DNA from: DATBDM01 sp036269915
Lineage (GTDB): Bacteria; Actinomycetota; Thermoleophilia; Solirubrobacterales; Solirubrobacteraceae
NCBI GenBank assembly: GCA_036269915.1
Contig: DATBDM010000173.1
Location: 1-17,356 of the forward strand
Reading direction: 5' to 3'
DNA: 17,356 nt
Part shown: one piece after another, positions 1 through 6,856 of the stretch
How the letters are laid out: the number at the start of each line of letters is the position of its first letter
Position numbering within the stretch: the first letter of the stretch is position 1
Position numbers and translations under genes: made by a program
The notes under the pieces: generated by a model
The model's input: only the letters and a program-made list of their open reading frames with translations
The model's database searches: none
Told to the model about the DNA's origin: nothing

Positions 1-770
<770 letters not shown>

Positions 771-849
771 GGGAAGAAGTCTTTCGTCGTCAGCGTGCGT
801 CTCGTGTGGGTGCTGCCCGGCCCGGCGGGAGATGACGCGTCCCAGGCAG

Positions 850-871
850 AAAAACGGGCCCTTGCGGGCCC
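850..871 (-). terminator. Intrinsic terminator/attenuator hairpin in fusA leader
   Basis: On the minus strand GGGCCC-GCAA-GGGCCC forms a 6-bp all-GC stem with a GNRA-type loop (871-856), followed by G and five T (855-850). That is the layout of a rho-independent terminator pointing toward fusA, 80 bp before its start codon. The plus strand has no T-tract here. The only minus-strand gene close downstream is fusA, and none lies upstream until 3001, so the element sits in the fusA leader and could act as an attenuator. Its shortness (6 bp, U5) leaves its efficiency uncertain. Confidence 0.55.
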
Positions 872-897
872 AGGTGCTTCACACGAAGAACGGCCCG
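865..897 (-). promoter_or_regulatory. Candidate antiterminator hairpin in fusA leader
   Basis: On the minus strand CGGGCC (897-892) can pair with GGCCCG (870-865), and inside it CTTC (888-885) pairs with GAAG (880-877) around a GTGT loop. The 3' arm uses the same bases as the 5' arm of the terminator at 871-856, so the two folds exclude each other. This terminator/antiterminator arrangement is seen directly in the sequence. Its regulatory role is inferred. Confidence 0.4.
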
Positions 898-906
898 TGG
901 CGGGGC

Positions 907-927
907 TTATGTCGTTCGGTTCTCCAT
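907..927 (-). CDS. Possible 6-codon leader peptide before fusA
   Basis: ATG (927-925) opens a tiny frame, MENRTT, ending at TAA (909-907). GAGG lies 9 nt before the ATG, a usable ribosome binding site. The stop is 10 nt upstream of the antiterminator-like hairpin, so a ribosome on this ORF would touch the structures that choose between readthrough and termination. Short ORFs arise by chance in any leader. There is no run of a single amino acid of the kind found in amino-acid biosynthesis attenuators. Treat it as a candidate only. Confidence 0.3.
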   Translation of the reverse strand: MENRTT

Positions 928-998
928 GTGAAGGATCCTCGGCCCACCCAGGCGGGCAACGCCGCCGAGCATCGCTGCACACCCCGCGGCGACGAAGA

Positions 999-1006
999 AG
1001 AATAGC
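999..1006 (-). promoter_or_regulatory. Candidate fusA promoter -10 (GCTATTCT)
   Basis: On the minus strand TGCTATTCT gives a -10 like hexamer TATTCT (1004-999) preceded by TGN, an extended -10. It matches the GCTANNCT pattern also found before rpsL, the phosphatase gene and the transporter gene. A GGGGAAAC stretch lies about 18 nt upstream, with no TTGACA-like -35. Transcription would start near 990, giving a leader of about 220 nt that includes the small ORF and both hairpins. Confidence 0.3.
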
Positions 1007-1015
1007 ATCGCCCCC

Positions 1016-1540
1016 GTGGCCCGTTTCCCCGCCCGCGGTGCCCTGGCGCTGCTCGGGCTCGTCGTCGCCGCGGGCCTTGAGCTCGCGGCCGAGCCGCTGA
1101 CGCTGCGGGAGCTGCGGACGGGTGCGTCGGTCGTGCCCGCGAGCTCCGTGACCGCAGGTGCGCACCATGGCTATGCGTTGCTGGTGCTCGGCGTCGCCCT
1201 GCTCGTCCTCGGTGCCGCCGCGGTGGTCCGCCGATCGGTCCCCGCGGCGGCCGCGGCGCTGGTGGTGGCGCTATGCGCGGCGTTCGTGGTCGCGGCCATC
1301 GACCGGCCGGTGCTCGACGACACGGGCCTGGTCGGCGCGCGCCGCGTCCTGGCGCGCGCGCACGCGGGACCCGCGTGGCGCGTGGAGGTCGCCGGCGCGG
1401 TGCTGGCGCTGGCGAGCGCGGGTGGCGCGTTGGCGTTCGTGGTGGCGCCGGAGGGGGCGGCGGAGGGGGCGGCGGAGGGGGCGGCGGGGGCCGGCGCCGC
1501 GGCGGGTGGGCGCCGTCGGCGGTCGCGGTACCGCCGCTGA
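1016..1540 (+). CDS. Small four-helix membrane protein, unknown function
   Basis: I do not recognise this 174-residue protein. It starts with GTG at 1016 and has strongly GC-rich third positions, typical of coding DNA here. Four hydrophobic segments are visible, at about residues 8-24, 50-69, 74-94 and 125-145. The tail is low-complexity: three copies of EGAA followed by glycine/alanine and a basic end (GGRRRRSRYRR). It reads away from fusA, so the two share a 245-bp divergent promoter region. It stands upstream of the sigma-BFN gene in the same orientation, separated by 425 bp of repeats. A role as a membrane partner of that sigma factor is possible, but nothing in the sequence shows an anti-sigma domain. 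Confidence 0.65.
   Translation: MARFPARGALALLGLVVAAGLELAAEPLTLRELRTGASVVPASSVTAGAHHGYALLVLGVALLVLGAAAVVRRSVPAAAAALVVALCAAFVVAAIDRPVLDDTGLVGARRVLARAHAGPAWRVEVAGAVLALASAGGALAFVVAPEGAAEGAAEGAAGAGAAAGGRRRRSRYRR
1451..1486 (+). repeat. Three perfect tandem copies of a 12-bp unit
   Basis: GAGGGGGCGGCG is repeated three times without a mismatch inside the 3' end of the membrane protein gene and encodes EGAA each time. A 12-bp unit keeps the frame, so copy number could vary by slippage without disrupting the protein. Confidence 0.85.
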
Positions 1541-1581
1541 ACGTCAACCCCGCATCGAGGGGGCGCCCGGGGCGGCGGGGC

Positions 1582-1690
1582 GGATTTCGTCGAATCGTCG
1601 CCGCGCGCGCGCGACCGTTCGACGTTCACCTCGTATGGCGATGTCTTCGTCGAACGGTCGGCCGGCGAGCGTGAGCGTTCGACGAAATCC
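1582..1690. repeat. Twin-hairpin block 1
   Basis: The outer arms GGATTTCGTCGAA (1582-1594) and TTCGACGAAATCC (1678-1690) are an exact 13-bp inverted repeat. Inside, GACCGTTCGACG (1613-1624) and CGTCGAACGGTC (1648-1659) form an exact 12-bp inverted repeat. The block also divides into two tandem hairpins with a 60-bp period. In hairpin 1588-1624, CGTCGAA and GTCGC pair with GCGAC and TTCGACG. In hairpin 1648-1686, CGTCGAACG pairs with CGTTCGACG. The TTCGWCGAA-like cores are spaced 32, 28 and 32 bp. Confidence 0.8.
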
Positions 1691-1756
1691 ATCTCGGGCC
1701 GGTGCCTTTCGTCGGGTCGTCGGCCGCGCCACCGCCGCCGCCCTTCGCGCCCGGCG

Positions 1757-1861
1757 CAACGTCGCATTGCGACGCGACGGGCGGCAGCTGTGCGACGTTG
1801 ACAGCGCACTATCGCGGTCAACATCGCACTGTCCTCGTCCGTGGTAGGCAATGCGACGTTG
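1757..1861. repeat. Twin-hairpin block 2
   Basis: The outer arms CAACGTCGCATTGC (1757-1770) and GCAATGCGACGTTG (1848-1861) are an exact 14-bp inverted repeat. The inner arms TGCGACGTTGAC (1791-1802) and GTCAACATCGCA (1817-1828) match with one mismatch. The block also reads as two tandem hairpins, 1757-1800 and 1819-1861, each with a CAACRTCGCA arm and a TGCGACGTTG arm. Motif spacing is 34, 28 and 33 bp, close to block 1, although the motif sequence differs. Confidence 0.8.
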
Positions 1862-1965
1862 TCCCCGCCCCACCGGCCGAGCCTCTCCCGCAATGCCGGG
1901 GTTGGCGTTCGCAGACGCCCGCACCCGAGGTAACCCGCAGCGCCCGACGCGGCACCATCACCTCA

Positions 1966-2997
1966 GTGGCCACGACCGACGCCGATCTCGTCCATCGCGC
2001 CCGCGCCGGCGACCGGGGCGCGTTCGCCGCGCTCGTGGAGCGGCACGTCGACGCGCTGCGGCGCGCGTGCCGCAAGGCGCTCAAGGATCCCGACGCCGCC
2101 GCCGACGCCGCGCAGGACGCGGTGCTGACCGCCCTGCTCTCGCTCGAGCGACTGCGGGACGGCGGCCGCTTCGGCGCCTGGCTCGTCGGCATCGGGCTCA
2201 ACCACTGCCGCCACGCGCTGCGCACGCGCACCCACGCGGAGATCGGCGAGGCGCCCGCGGAGGCGCCCGACCTCGACGCCGCGCTCGACGCCGACGCCGC
2301 GGCGGCGCGGATCCGCGCGGCGATCGCGACGCTGCCGCCGGGTCAGCGCACCGCGGTCGAGCTCTTCTACCTCGCCGGCCTCACCCACGCCGAGGCGGCC
2401 GCCCACCTCGGCGTCCCGCCGGGCGCCGTCAAGGCTCGGCTGCACAAGGCCCGCCGCTCGCTGCGCGACCGTCTCGCCCCCGTCTGGAAGGAGCAGTTCG
2501 CCATGCCCGATCACCTCGTCCCCATCCACGTCGCCGACGTCCGCCGCGCGGGCGACCAGCACGTCGTCCTGCTCGCCGAGGAGGACGGCGAGCGCGAGCT
2601 GACGATCTGGGTGGGAGCGCCCGAGGCGACCCAGATCGCGGTGGCCGTGGAGGACGTCGAGCTCCCGCGGCCCTCGAGCCATCACCTGATGGCCGCGCTG
2701 ATCGGCGCCGCCGGCAGCCGGCTGCGCGAGGTGCGCATCACCCGCCTGGCCGACTCGATCTTCTACGCCGACGTCGTGCTCGACGACGGCGCCCGCGTCG
2801 ACGCGCGCCCCAGCGACGGGATCGTGCTCGCGGTCGTCGCGGGCGCGCCGCTGCTCGTCGCGCGCGAGGTGCTCGACGCGGCCACCGAGCGGCTCGCACC
2901 CGCGGCCGACGACGACGCGATCGCGGACCGGCGCGTCCTCGCCGACGAGGCGCGCGAGCGGCTCGCCCGCACCGCCGCGGAGCTCAAGCGCGCCTGA
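1966..2997 (+). CDS. ECF-type sigma factor fused to bifunctional nuclease (BFN/DUF151) domain
   Basis: This 343-residue protein joins two domains normally found apart. Residues about 15-88 are sigma-70 region 2, with RFGAWLVGIGLNHCRHALR as its conserved end. Residues about 115-170 are region 4, with LPPGQRTAVELFYLAGLTHAEAAAHLGV as a helix-turn-helix. Residues about 182-307 match the BFN/DUF151 family: LTIWVGAPEATQIAVAVEDV, PRPSSHHLM, the DSIFYADVVLDD strand and VDARPSDGIVLA. The charged tail (308-343) is probably helical. GTG at 1966 is chosen because sigma homology starts at once and upstream codons are repeat DNA; no ribosome binding site precedes it, so it may be leaderless. It converges on the oxidoreductase gene with 3 bp between stops. 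The role is inferred: promoter recognition controlled by, or coupled to, a nuclease-like or ligand-binding domain. No anti-sigma gene is adjacent. Confidence 0.88.
   Translation: MATTDADLVHRARAGDRGAFAALVERHVDALRRACRKALKDPDAAADAAQDAVLTALLSLERLRDGGRFGAWLVGIGLNHCRHALRTRTHAEIGEAPAEAPDLDAALDADAAAARIRAAIATLPPGQRTAVELFYLAGLTHAEAAAHLGVPPGAVKARLHKARRSLRDRLAPVWKEQFAMPDHLVPIHVADVRRAGDQHVVLLAEEDGERELTIWVGAPEATQIAVAVEDVELPRPSSHHLMAALIGAAGSRLREVRITRLADSIFYADVVLDDGARVDARPSDGIVLAVVAGAPLLVAREVLDAATERLAPAADDDAIADRRVLADEARERLARTAAELKRA
2488..2505 (+). promoter_or_regulatory. Internal ribosome binding site and start at the sigma/BFN junction
   Basis: AAGGAG (2488-2493) lies 9 nt before an in-frame ATG (2503-2505). 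The ATG is residue 180 of the fusion, exactly between sigma region 4 and the BFN domain. Starting there would give a free 164-residue BFN protein, MPDHLVPIHVADV onward. This is a better Shine-Dalgarno site than that of most gene starts in the window. The bases also encode Lys-Glu, so chance is possible. Confidence 0.5.
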
Positions 2998-3000
2998 CGC

Positions 3001-3936
3001 TCAGTCGATGCGGAGCACGAGCTTGCCGCGCACGTGCCCGTCCTCGAGGTGCTCGAAGGCCGCCGCCGCCTCGTTCATCGAGTACGTCCGCTCGACGTGC
3101 GGGCGCAGCCGTCCGTCGGCGATCTCGTCGCTCATCTCGGCGAGGTCGTACCCGCTCGGGCGCACGAAGACGTAGTGGCTCTCGAACCCCGGCCGGCGGG
3201 CCGGCGGCGACTTGATCGAGACGATGCGCCCGCCCCGGCGCAGCACCGAGAACGCCTGCTCCTGGGCGTCGCCGCCGAAGAGGTCGAACGCGGCGTCGGT
3301 GCCCTTCTCGCCCGCGAGCTCGTGGACCCGGGCGGAGACGTCGCCGAGCGTGTAGTCGACGGGCTCCGCGCCGAGCTCGCGCAGGAAGTCCTGGTTGCGG
3401 CCGGACGCAGTCGCGATCACCCGCGCCCCCCGTGCGACCGCGAGCTGGATCGCGAGGTGCCCGACGCCGCCGGCGCCGCCGTCGAGGAACAGCGTCTCGC
3501 CGCCGCGCAGGCCGAGCGCCTCGAGCGCCTGGTGCGCGGTGAGCCCGCAGAGCGGGATCGCGGCGGCCTCCTCGAAGGACAGCGACGGCGGCTTCGGCGC
3601 GAGGTATCCCTCCGGCACCGTCGTGTACTCGGCGAAGGTGCCGTACTGGAGGTTGTGGCGCCGGCAGTAGCCGTAGACCTCGTCACCGGGCCGGAACCAG
3701 GTGACGGCCGCGCCGACCCGCTCCACCACGCCGGCCGCGTCCCAGCCGAGGATGACCGGGAACGTCGCGGGGAAGGCGCCGGTCAGCCGGCCCTCGCGGA
3801 TCGCCGCGTCGACCGGGTTGAAGGCCGCCGCGCGGACGCGGACGAGGACGCCGTCGGGCGCGACGGGCGGCGGGTCGAGGTCGAGCAGCTCGACCGTATC
3901 GACACCGCCCCACTCCTCGATGGCGACGGCGCGCAT
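3001..3936 (-). CDS. Zinc-independent MDR-type NAD(P)-dependent oxidoreductase (quinone oxidoreductase-like)
   Basis: This is a 311-residue medium-chain dehydrogenase/reductase. An N-terminal GroES-like domain (about 1-125, with RAAAFNPVDAAIREG and PVILGWDAAGVV) precedes a Rossmann domain with the nucleotide-binding motif DGGAGGVGHLAIQLA (152-166). The zinc-ligand cysteines of classical alcohol dehydrogenases are absent, which points to the quinone oxidoreductase/enoyl reductase branch; the substrate cannot be read from sequence. The ATG at 3936 gives the usual family N-terminus (MRAVAI) and length. It starts 16 nt after the rpsG stop on the same strand and so probably shares the rpsL-rpsG transcript, taking the place where fusA normally sits. 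No strong ribosome binding site is seen. Confidence 0.9.
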   Translation of the reverse strand: MRAVAIEEWGGVDTVELLDLDPPPVAPDGVLVRVRAAAFNPVDAAIREGRLTGAFPATFPVILGWDAAGVVERVGAAVTWFRPGDEVYGYCRRHNLQYGTFAEYTTVPEGYLAPKPPSLSFEEAAAIPLCGLTAHQALEALGLRGGETLFLDGGAGGVGHLAIQLAVARGARVIATASGRNQDFLRELGAEPVDYTLGDVSARVHELAGEKGTDAAFDLFGGDAQEQAFSVLRRGGRIVSIKSPPARRPGFESHYVFVRPSGYDLAEMSDEIADGRLRPHVERTYSMNEAAAAFEHLEDGHVRGKLVLRID

Positions 3937-3952
3937 CGGCGCTCGTGCCGTC

Positions 3953-4423
3953 CTACCAGCGGTAGTGCGCGAAGGCCTTGTTGGCCTGCGCCATGCGGAA
4001 GATGTCGTCCTTGCGCTTGTAGGCGCCGCCCTGCTGGGACTGCGCGTCGAGCAGCTCGTTCGCGAGCCGCTGCGCCATCGACTTCTCGCGGCGGTTGCGC
4101 GCGAACTCGACGAGCCAGCGCACGGCGAGCGTGCGGGCACGGCGCTGCGGCACCTCGACGGGCACCTGGTAGGTCGCACCGCCGACGCGGCGGGAGCGGA
4201 CCTCGAGCACCGGCGTGAGCGCCTTGATCGACGTCTCGAGCGCCTCGACCGGGTCCTTGCCCGTGCGCTCGGCGAGGATCGCCAGCGCGTCGTAGACGAT
4301 GGTCTCGGACTTGGACTTCTTGCCGTCCTGCATCACCCGGTTGATGACCTGCTGGACGAGCTTGGAGCGGTGGAGCGGGTCCGCCTCGATGACGCGGGCC
4401 CCTGCGGCAGCACGACGCGGCAT
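3953..4423 (-). CDS. rpsG: 30S ribosomal protein S7
   Basis: This is ribosomal protein S7, which organises the 3' major domain of 16S rRNA at the head of the small subunit. The 156-residue length is normal for a bacterial S7. Recognisable stretches are MPRRAAAGARVIEADPLHRS, LVQQVINRVMQDGKKS, the RRVGGATYQVPVEV loop, RRARTLAVRWLV and the C-terminal DIFRMAQANKAFAHYRW. Its ATG overlaps the rpsL stop by one base (TAATG), so the two are translationally coupled, with AAGG inside the end of rpsL as ribosome binding site. The next gene downstream is an oxidoreductase, not fusA. Confidence 0.98.
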   Translation of the reverse strand: MPRRAAAGARVIEADPLHRSKLVQQVINRVMQDGKKSKSETIVYDALAILAERTGKDPVEALETSIKALTPVLEVRSRRVGGATYQVPVEVPQRRARTLAVRWLVEFARNRREKSMAQRLANELLDAQSQQGGAYKRKDDIFRMAQANKAFAHYRW

Positions 4424-4818
4424 TACTTGGCCTTCACGCCGTACTGGGAGCGGGCCTTCTTGCGGTCGGACACGCCGGCCGCGTCGAGCGTGCCGCGGAT
4501 CACCTTGTACCGCACGCCAGGCAGGTCCTTGACGCGGCCACCGCGCACGAGCACGACGGAGTGCTCCTGCAGGTTGTGGCCCTCGCCGGGGATGTACGCC
4601 GTGACTTCCATCCCGTTCGTGAGCCGGACACGCGCGACCTTGCGCAGCGCCGAGTTCGGCTTCTTGGGCGTGACGGTGTACACACGGGTGCACACCCCGC
4701 GACGCTGGGGCGCCGCAACACGCTTCTTGCGGCCCTTGCCGGACTTGAGGCCCGGGGTGGCCAGCTTCTTCGTCTTGGGGTTGCGGCCCTTGCGGACCAG
4801 CTGGGACGTCGTGGGCAT
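4423..4818 (-). CDS. rpsL: 30S ribosomal protein S12
   Basis: This is ribosomal protein S12, which takes part in decoding at the A site. The 131-residue sequence carries the family hallmarks: PTTSQLVRKGR at the start, VTPKKPNSALRKVARVRL with the conserved lysines where streptomycin-resistance substitutions arise (wild type here), and KDLPGVRYKVIRG with the conserved aspartate. It begins 35 bp after the end of the response regulator gene and is co-directional with it. No Shine-Dalgarno sequence precedes the ATG; a promoter-like element immediately upstream would give an almost leaderless mRNA. Readthrough from the signalling operon is also possible. It is about 10 kb from rpoC, which it usually follows closely. 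Confidence 0.98.
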   Translation of the reverse strand: MPTTSQLVRKGRNPKTKKLATPGLKSGKGRKKRVAAPQRRGVCTRVYTVTPKKPNSALRKVARVRLTNGMEVTAYIPGEGHNLQEHSVVLVRGGRVKDLPGVRYKVIRGTLDAAGVSDRKKARSQYGVKAK

Positions 4819-4828
4819 ACAGCGCGGC

Positions 4829-4857
4829 AGTCTAGCAATGGGCCCGCGGCCGGCTAA
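4829..4857 (-). promoter_or_regulatory. Candidate rpsL promoter, near-leaderless
   Basis: On the minus strand an extended -10, TGC-TAGACT (4834-4829), follows a weak -35, TTAGCC (4857-4852), with a 17-bp spacer. The -35 overlaps the TAG stop codon of the response regulator. Initiation about 7 nt after the -10 would place the RNA start only about 3-4 nt before the rpsL ATG, which fits the missing ribosome binding site. Confidence 0.45.
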
Positions 4858-5309
4858 TGGCCGTCCCCGGCCCCCGGGAGGCGCACGACGCTCACGAAGA
4901 ACTCGTCGATCTGGCGCACGACCTCGATGAAGCGGTCGAAGTCGACGGGCTTGGTGACGTACGCGTTGGCGTGCAGGTCGTAGGAGCGCAGCACGTCCTC
5001 CTCCGCCTTGGAGGTCGTGAGCACGACGACGGGGATCGACCGCAGCGCCGAGTCCTCCTTGACCTCGGCGAGCACCTGGCGCCCGTCCTTGCGGGGCAGG
5101 TTGAGGTCGAGCAGGATCAGCCCTGGCCGCTCGGCGTCCGCGTGGGGTCCCTCCTGGCGCAGGTACTCGAGCGCCTCGACGCCGTCCGCGACGACGTTGA
5201 GGTGGTTGCGCACCTTGTTGAACTCGAAGGCCTCCTCGATCAGCAGCACGTCGCCCGGATCGTCCTCGACGAGCAGCACCTCGATGATGTCGGTCGGCTC
5301 GATGGTCAT
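4854..5309 (-). CDS. Single-domain response regulator, Rcp1-like
   Basis: This 151-residue protein is a stand-alone phosphoreceiver with no output domain. The acidic pocket is VEDD (14-17), the phosphoacceptor is Asp68 in ILLDLNLPRKDG, the switch residues are VVLTTS (95-100) and the conserved lysine is Lys120 in VTKP. The long 50-60 loop and the NLPRKDGRQVL stretch resemble the Rcp1 class that partners phytochrome-type kinases. Its ATG overlaps the stop of the kinase gene (ATGA), so kinase and regulator are coupled and are very probably a cognate pair. Without a DNA-binding domain it must act through protein contact, perhaps as a phosphate relay. It is the last gene before rpsL. Confidence 0.95.
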   Translation of the reverse strand: MTIEPTDIIEVLLVEDDPGDVLLIEEAFEFNKVRNHLNVVADGVEALEYLRQEGPHADAERPGLILLDLNLPRKDGRQVLAEVKEDSALRSIPVVVLTTSKAEEDVLRSYDLHANAYVTKPVDFDRFIEVVRQIDEFFVSVVRLPGAGDGH

Positions 5310-6856
5310 GTCGCTGCTGGCTCCTCGGTGTCGGGAAGGGTGAAGCGGAAGGTCGTGCCGGGCCGCGCCTCGGTGTCGAGCCAGATGCGCCCGCCGTGGT
5401 GCTCGACGATCTTGCGGCACATCGCCAGCCCGATGCCCGTTCCCTCGTAGCTCACGCGCGTGTGCAGGCGCTGGAAGATGACGAAGATCCGCTCGGCGTA
5501 CTCCGGTTCGATGCCGATGCCGTTGTCGGCGACGGAGATCTGCCAGCCGTCGCCGTTGCGCTCGGCGTCGACCCGCACCCGCGGGGGATCGTCGCCGTGG
5601 AACTTCAGCGCGTTGCCGACGAGGTTCTGGAAGACGAGCGCGAGCAGGCCCGGGTCGCCGAGGACGGTCGGCAGCTCTCCGGACTCGACGGTCGCCCCCG
5701 TCTCCTCGACGCGCGCCGCCAGGTTGCCCTCCGCACGCTGGAGCATCTCGTTGAGATCGACGGGCTCGTGCTGGTGGCTCATGCGCCCGACGCGCGAGAA
5801 GGCGAGCAGGTCGTTGATCAGATCCTGCATCCGCCGGGCGCCGTCGACCGCGTAGTGGATGTACTGGTCGGCGCGCTCGTCGAGCTGCCCGGAGTAGCGG
5901 CGCTCGAGCATCTGGCAGAAGCTCGCCACCTTGCGCAGCGGCTCCTGCAGGTCGTGCGACGCGACGTAGGCGAACTGCTCGAGCTCGGCGTTCGAGCGCT
6001 GCAACTCCTGCGCCTGGCGGTCGAGCTCCTCGCGCGCGCGCTCGACCTCGCGGATCTCCTCCACGATGCGGGCGCGCATCGCTTCCGTGTCGGAGCCGAG
6101 GTCGACGATGTCGCGCGCCCCGTCGGCGTGGATCGGGCGCTCGAACTCGCCGGCGGCGACGCGGCGGACGCGCTCGGCCAGCGCGCCCATGGGCCGGATC
6201 ACCTGGCGGCGCAGCCCCACCGCGGCGAGCGCCAGCGCGAGCAGCAGCACGATGCTCGACGACCACACCACCACCGAGACGAGCGTCGCGTAGTCGCGCA
6301 GCTGAGAGCGCGCGCGCACGCGCGCGGCGTCGAGGTCGCGCTGGAGCACGCCGAGGGCGCCGCGCAGCGCGTCGAAGGACCTCTTGCCCTGCGACACGCG
6401 GGCGGCCCCGGGACCGGTCCCGCCCCGGCGCACCTCGTCGATCGCGGGCATCGCGAAGCCGGTGCGCCATGCCTTCGTCCGCGCTCCCACGGCGGCGAGG
6501 TTGCGGCGCAGACCGGGCAGGTCCTCGTCGGTCACCAGCCCGTCGAGCTGCCGGAGCTTCTGCGCCTCGATGGTCAGGCCGCTGCGATAGGGCTGCAGGA
6601 ACTGCTCGTGGCGGCCGAGCAGGTACCCGCGCACGCCGGTCTCCTGGTCGACGAGCGCGGCGTCGAGCTGGTAGGCGGCGGCGATCGCCGGGTCGATGCG
6701 GTCGGCCAGCGCGGTGCGGGCATCGGAGAGCCTCGCGAGGGTGACCAGGCTGAGGATCAGGCCGACCCCGGCCACCACGGCGAGCACGCCCGCCGCGACC
6801 GCGAACCAGCCGAGCACCCCGAGGCGCGGCCGCCGTTCCGGCGCGACCGCGGTCAC
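5306..6856 (-). CDS. CHASE3-HAMP sensor histidine kinase
   Basis: This is a 516-residue membrane sensor kinase. The first transmembrane helix is at about 13-38. It is followed by an extracytoplasmic CHASE3 domain (about 40-188, with DQETGVRGYLLGRHEQFLQPY), a second helix (about 191-213), HAMP (about 214-268) and a coiled coil (about 260-292). The HisKA domain has His301 in ASHDLQEPLRKV. The ATPase domain shows an N box (NLVGNALKFHG), a G1 box (DNGIGIEPEY), an F box (IFVIFQRLH) and a G2 box (GTGIGLAM). The HDLQEPLR/FQRLH type is that of phytochrome-like kinases paired with Rcp1-type receivers. The GTG at 6856 overlaps the upstream phosphatase stop (GTGA), and its own stop overlaps the next ATG. 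The signal is unknown; CHASE3 only indicates an extracellular or periplasmic stimulus. Confidence 0.95.
   Translation of the reverse strand: MTAVAPERRPRLGVLGWFAVAAGVLAVVAGVGLILSLVTLARLSDARTALADRIDPAIAAAYQLDAALVDQETGVRGYLLGRHEQFLQPYRSGLTIEAQKLRQLDGLVTDEDLPGLRRNLAAVGARTKAWRTGFAMPAIDEVRRGGTGPGAARVSQGKRSFDALRGALGVLQRDLDAARVRARSQLRDYATLVSVVVWSSSIVLLLALALAAVGLRRQVIRPMGALAERVRRVAAGEFERPIHADGARDIVDLGSDTEAMRARIVEEIREVERAREELDRQAQELQRSNAELEQFAYVASHDLQEPLRKVASFCQMLERRYSGQLDERADQYIHYAVDGARRMQDLINDLLAFSRVGRMSHQHEPVDLNEMLQRAEGNLAARVEETGATVESGELPTVLGDPGLLALVFQNLVGNALKFHGDDPPRVRVDAERNGDGWQISVADNGIGIEPEYAERIFVIFQRLHTRVSYEGTGIGLAMCRKIVEHHGGRIWLDTEARPGTTFRFTLPDTEEPAAT

Larger units (their letters stand above)
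1541..1965. other. 425-bp intergenic region, non-coding, packed with inverted repeats
   Basis: No convincing gene lies here. The open frame of the sigma gene extends upstream to 1702, but that part has no sigma-like sequence and its codons follow the palindromes. The region holds two separate twin-hairpin blocks (1582-1690 and 1757-1861). A perfect TTGACA at 1798-1803 is part of a palindrome arm and has no matching -10 at 16-18 bp, so it is not called as a promoter. Confidence 0.7.

Noticed and set aside
879..1547. Minus-strand frame with a long polyproline run
   Set aside because: It is the complement of the GC-rich membrane protein gene. The prolines come from the GGGGGCGGC repeat.
1613..1659. 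LexA/SOS-box-like GAAC and GTTC motifs
   Set aside because: The spacing is not the GAAC-N4-GTTC of actinobacterial LexA boxes, and the motifs are part of a larger nested palindrome.
1798..1803. Perfect TTGACA as a -35 box for the sigma-BFN gene
   Set aside because: It is part of an inverted-repeat arm and has no -10 like sequence at 16-18 bp.
1582..1861. CRISPR array
   Set aside because: The repeats are inverted and diverged, with no identical direct repeats or uniform spacers and no cas genes nearby.
1702..1965. 88-codon N-terminal extension of the sigma-BFN protein
   Set aside because: The residues encode palindromic repeat DNA and have no sigma similarity. Region 2 starts right after the GTG at 1966.
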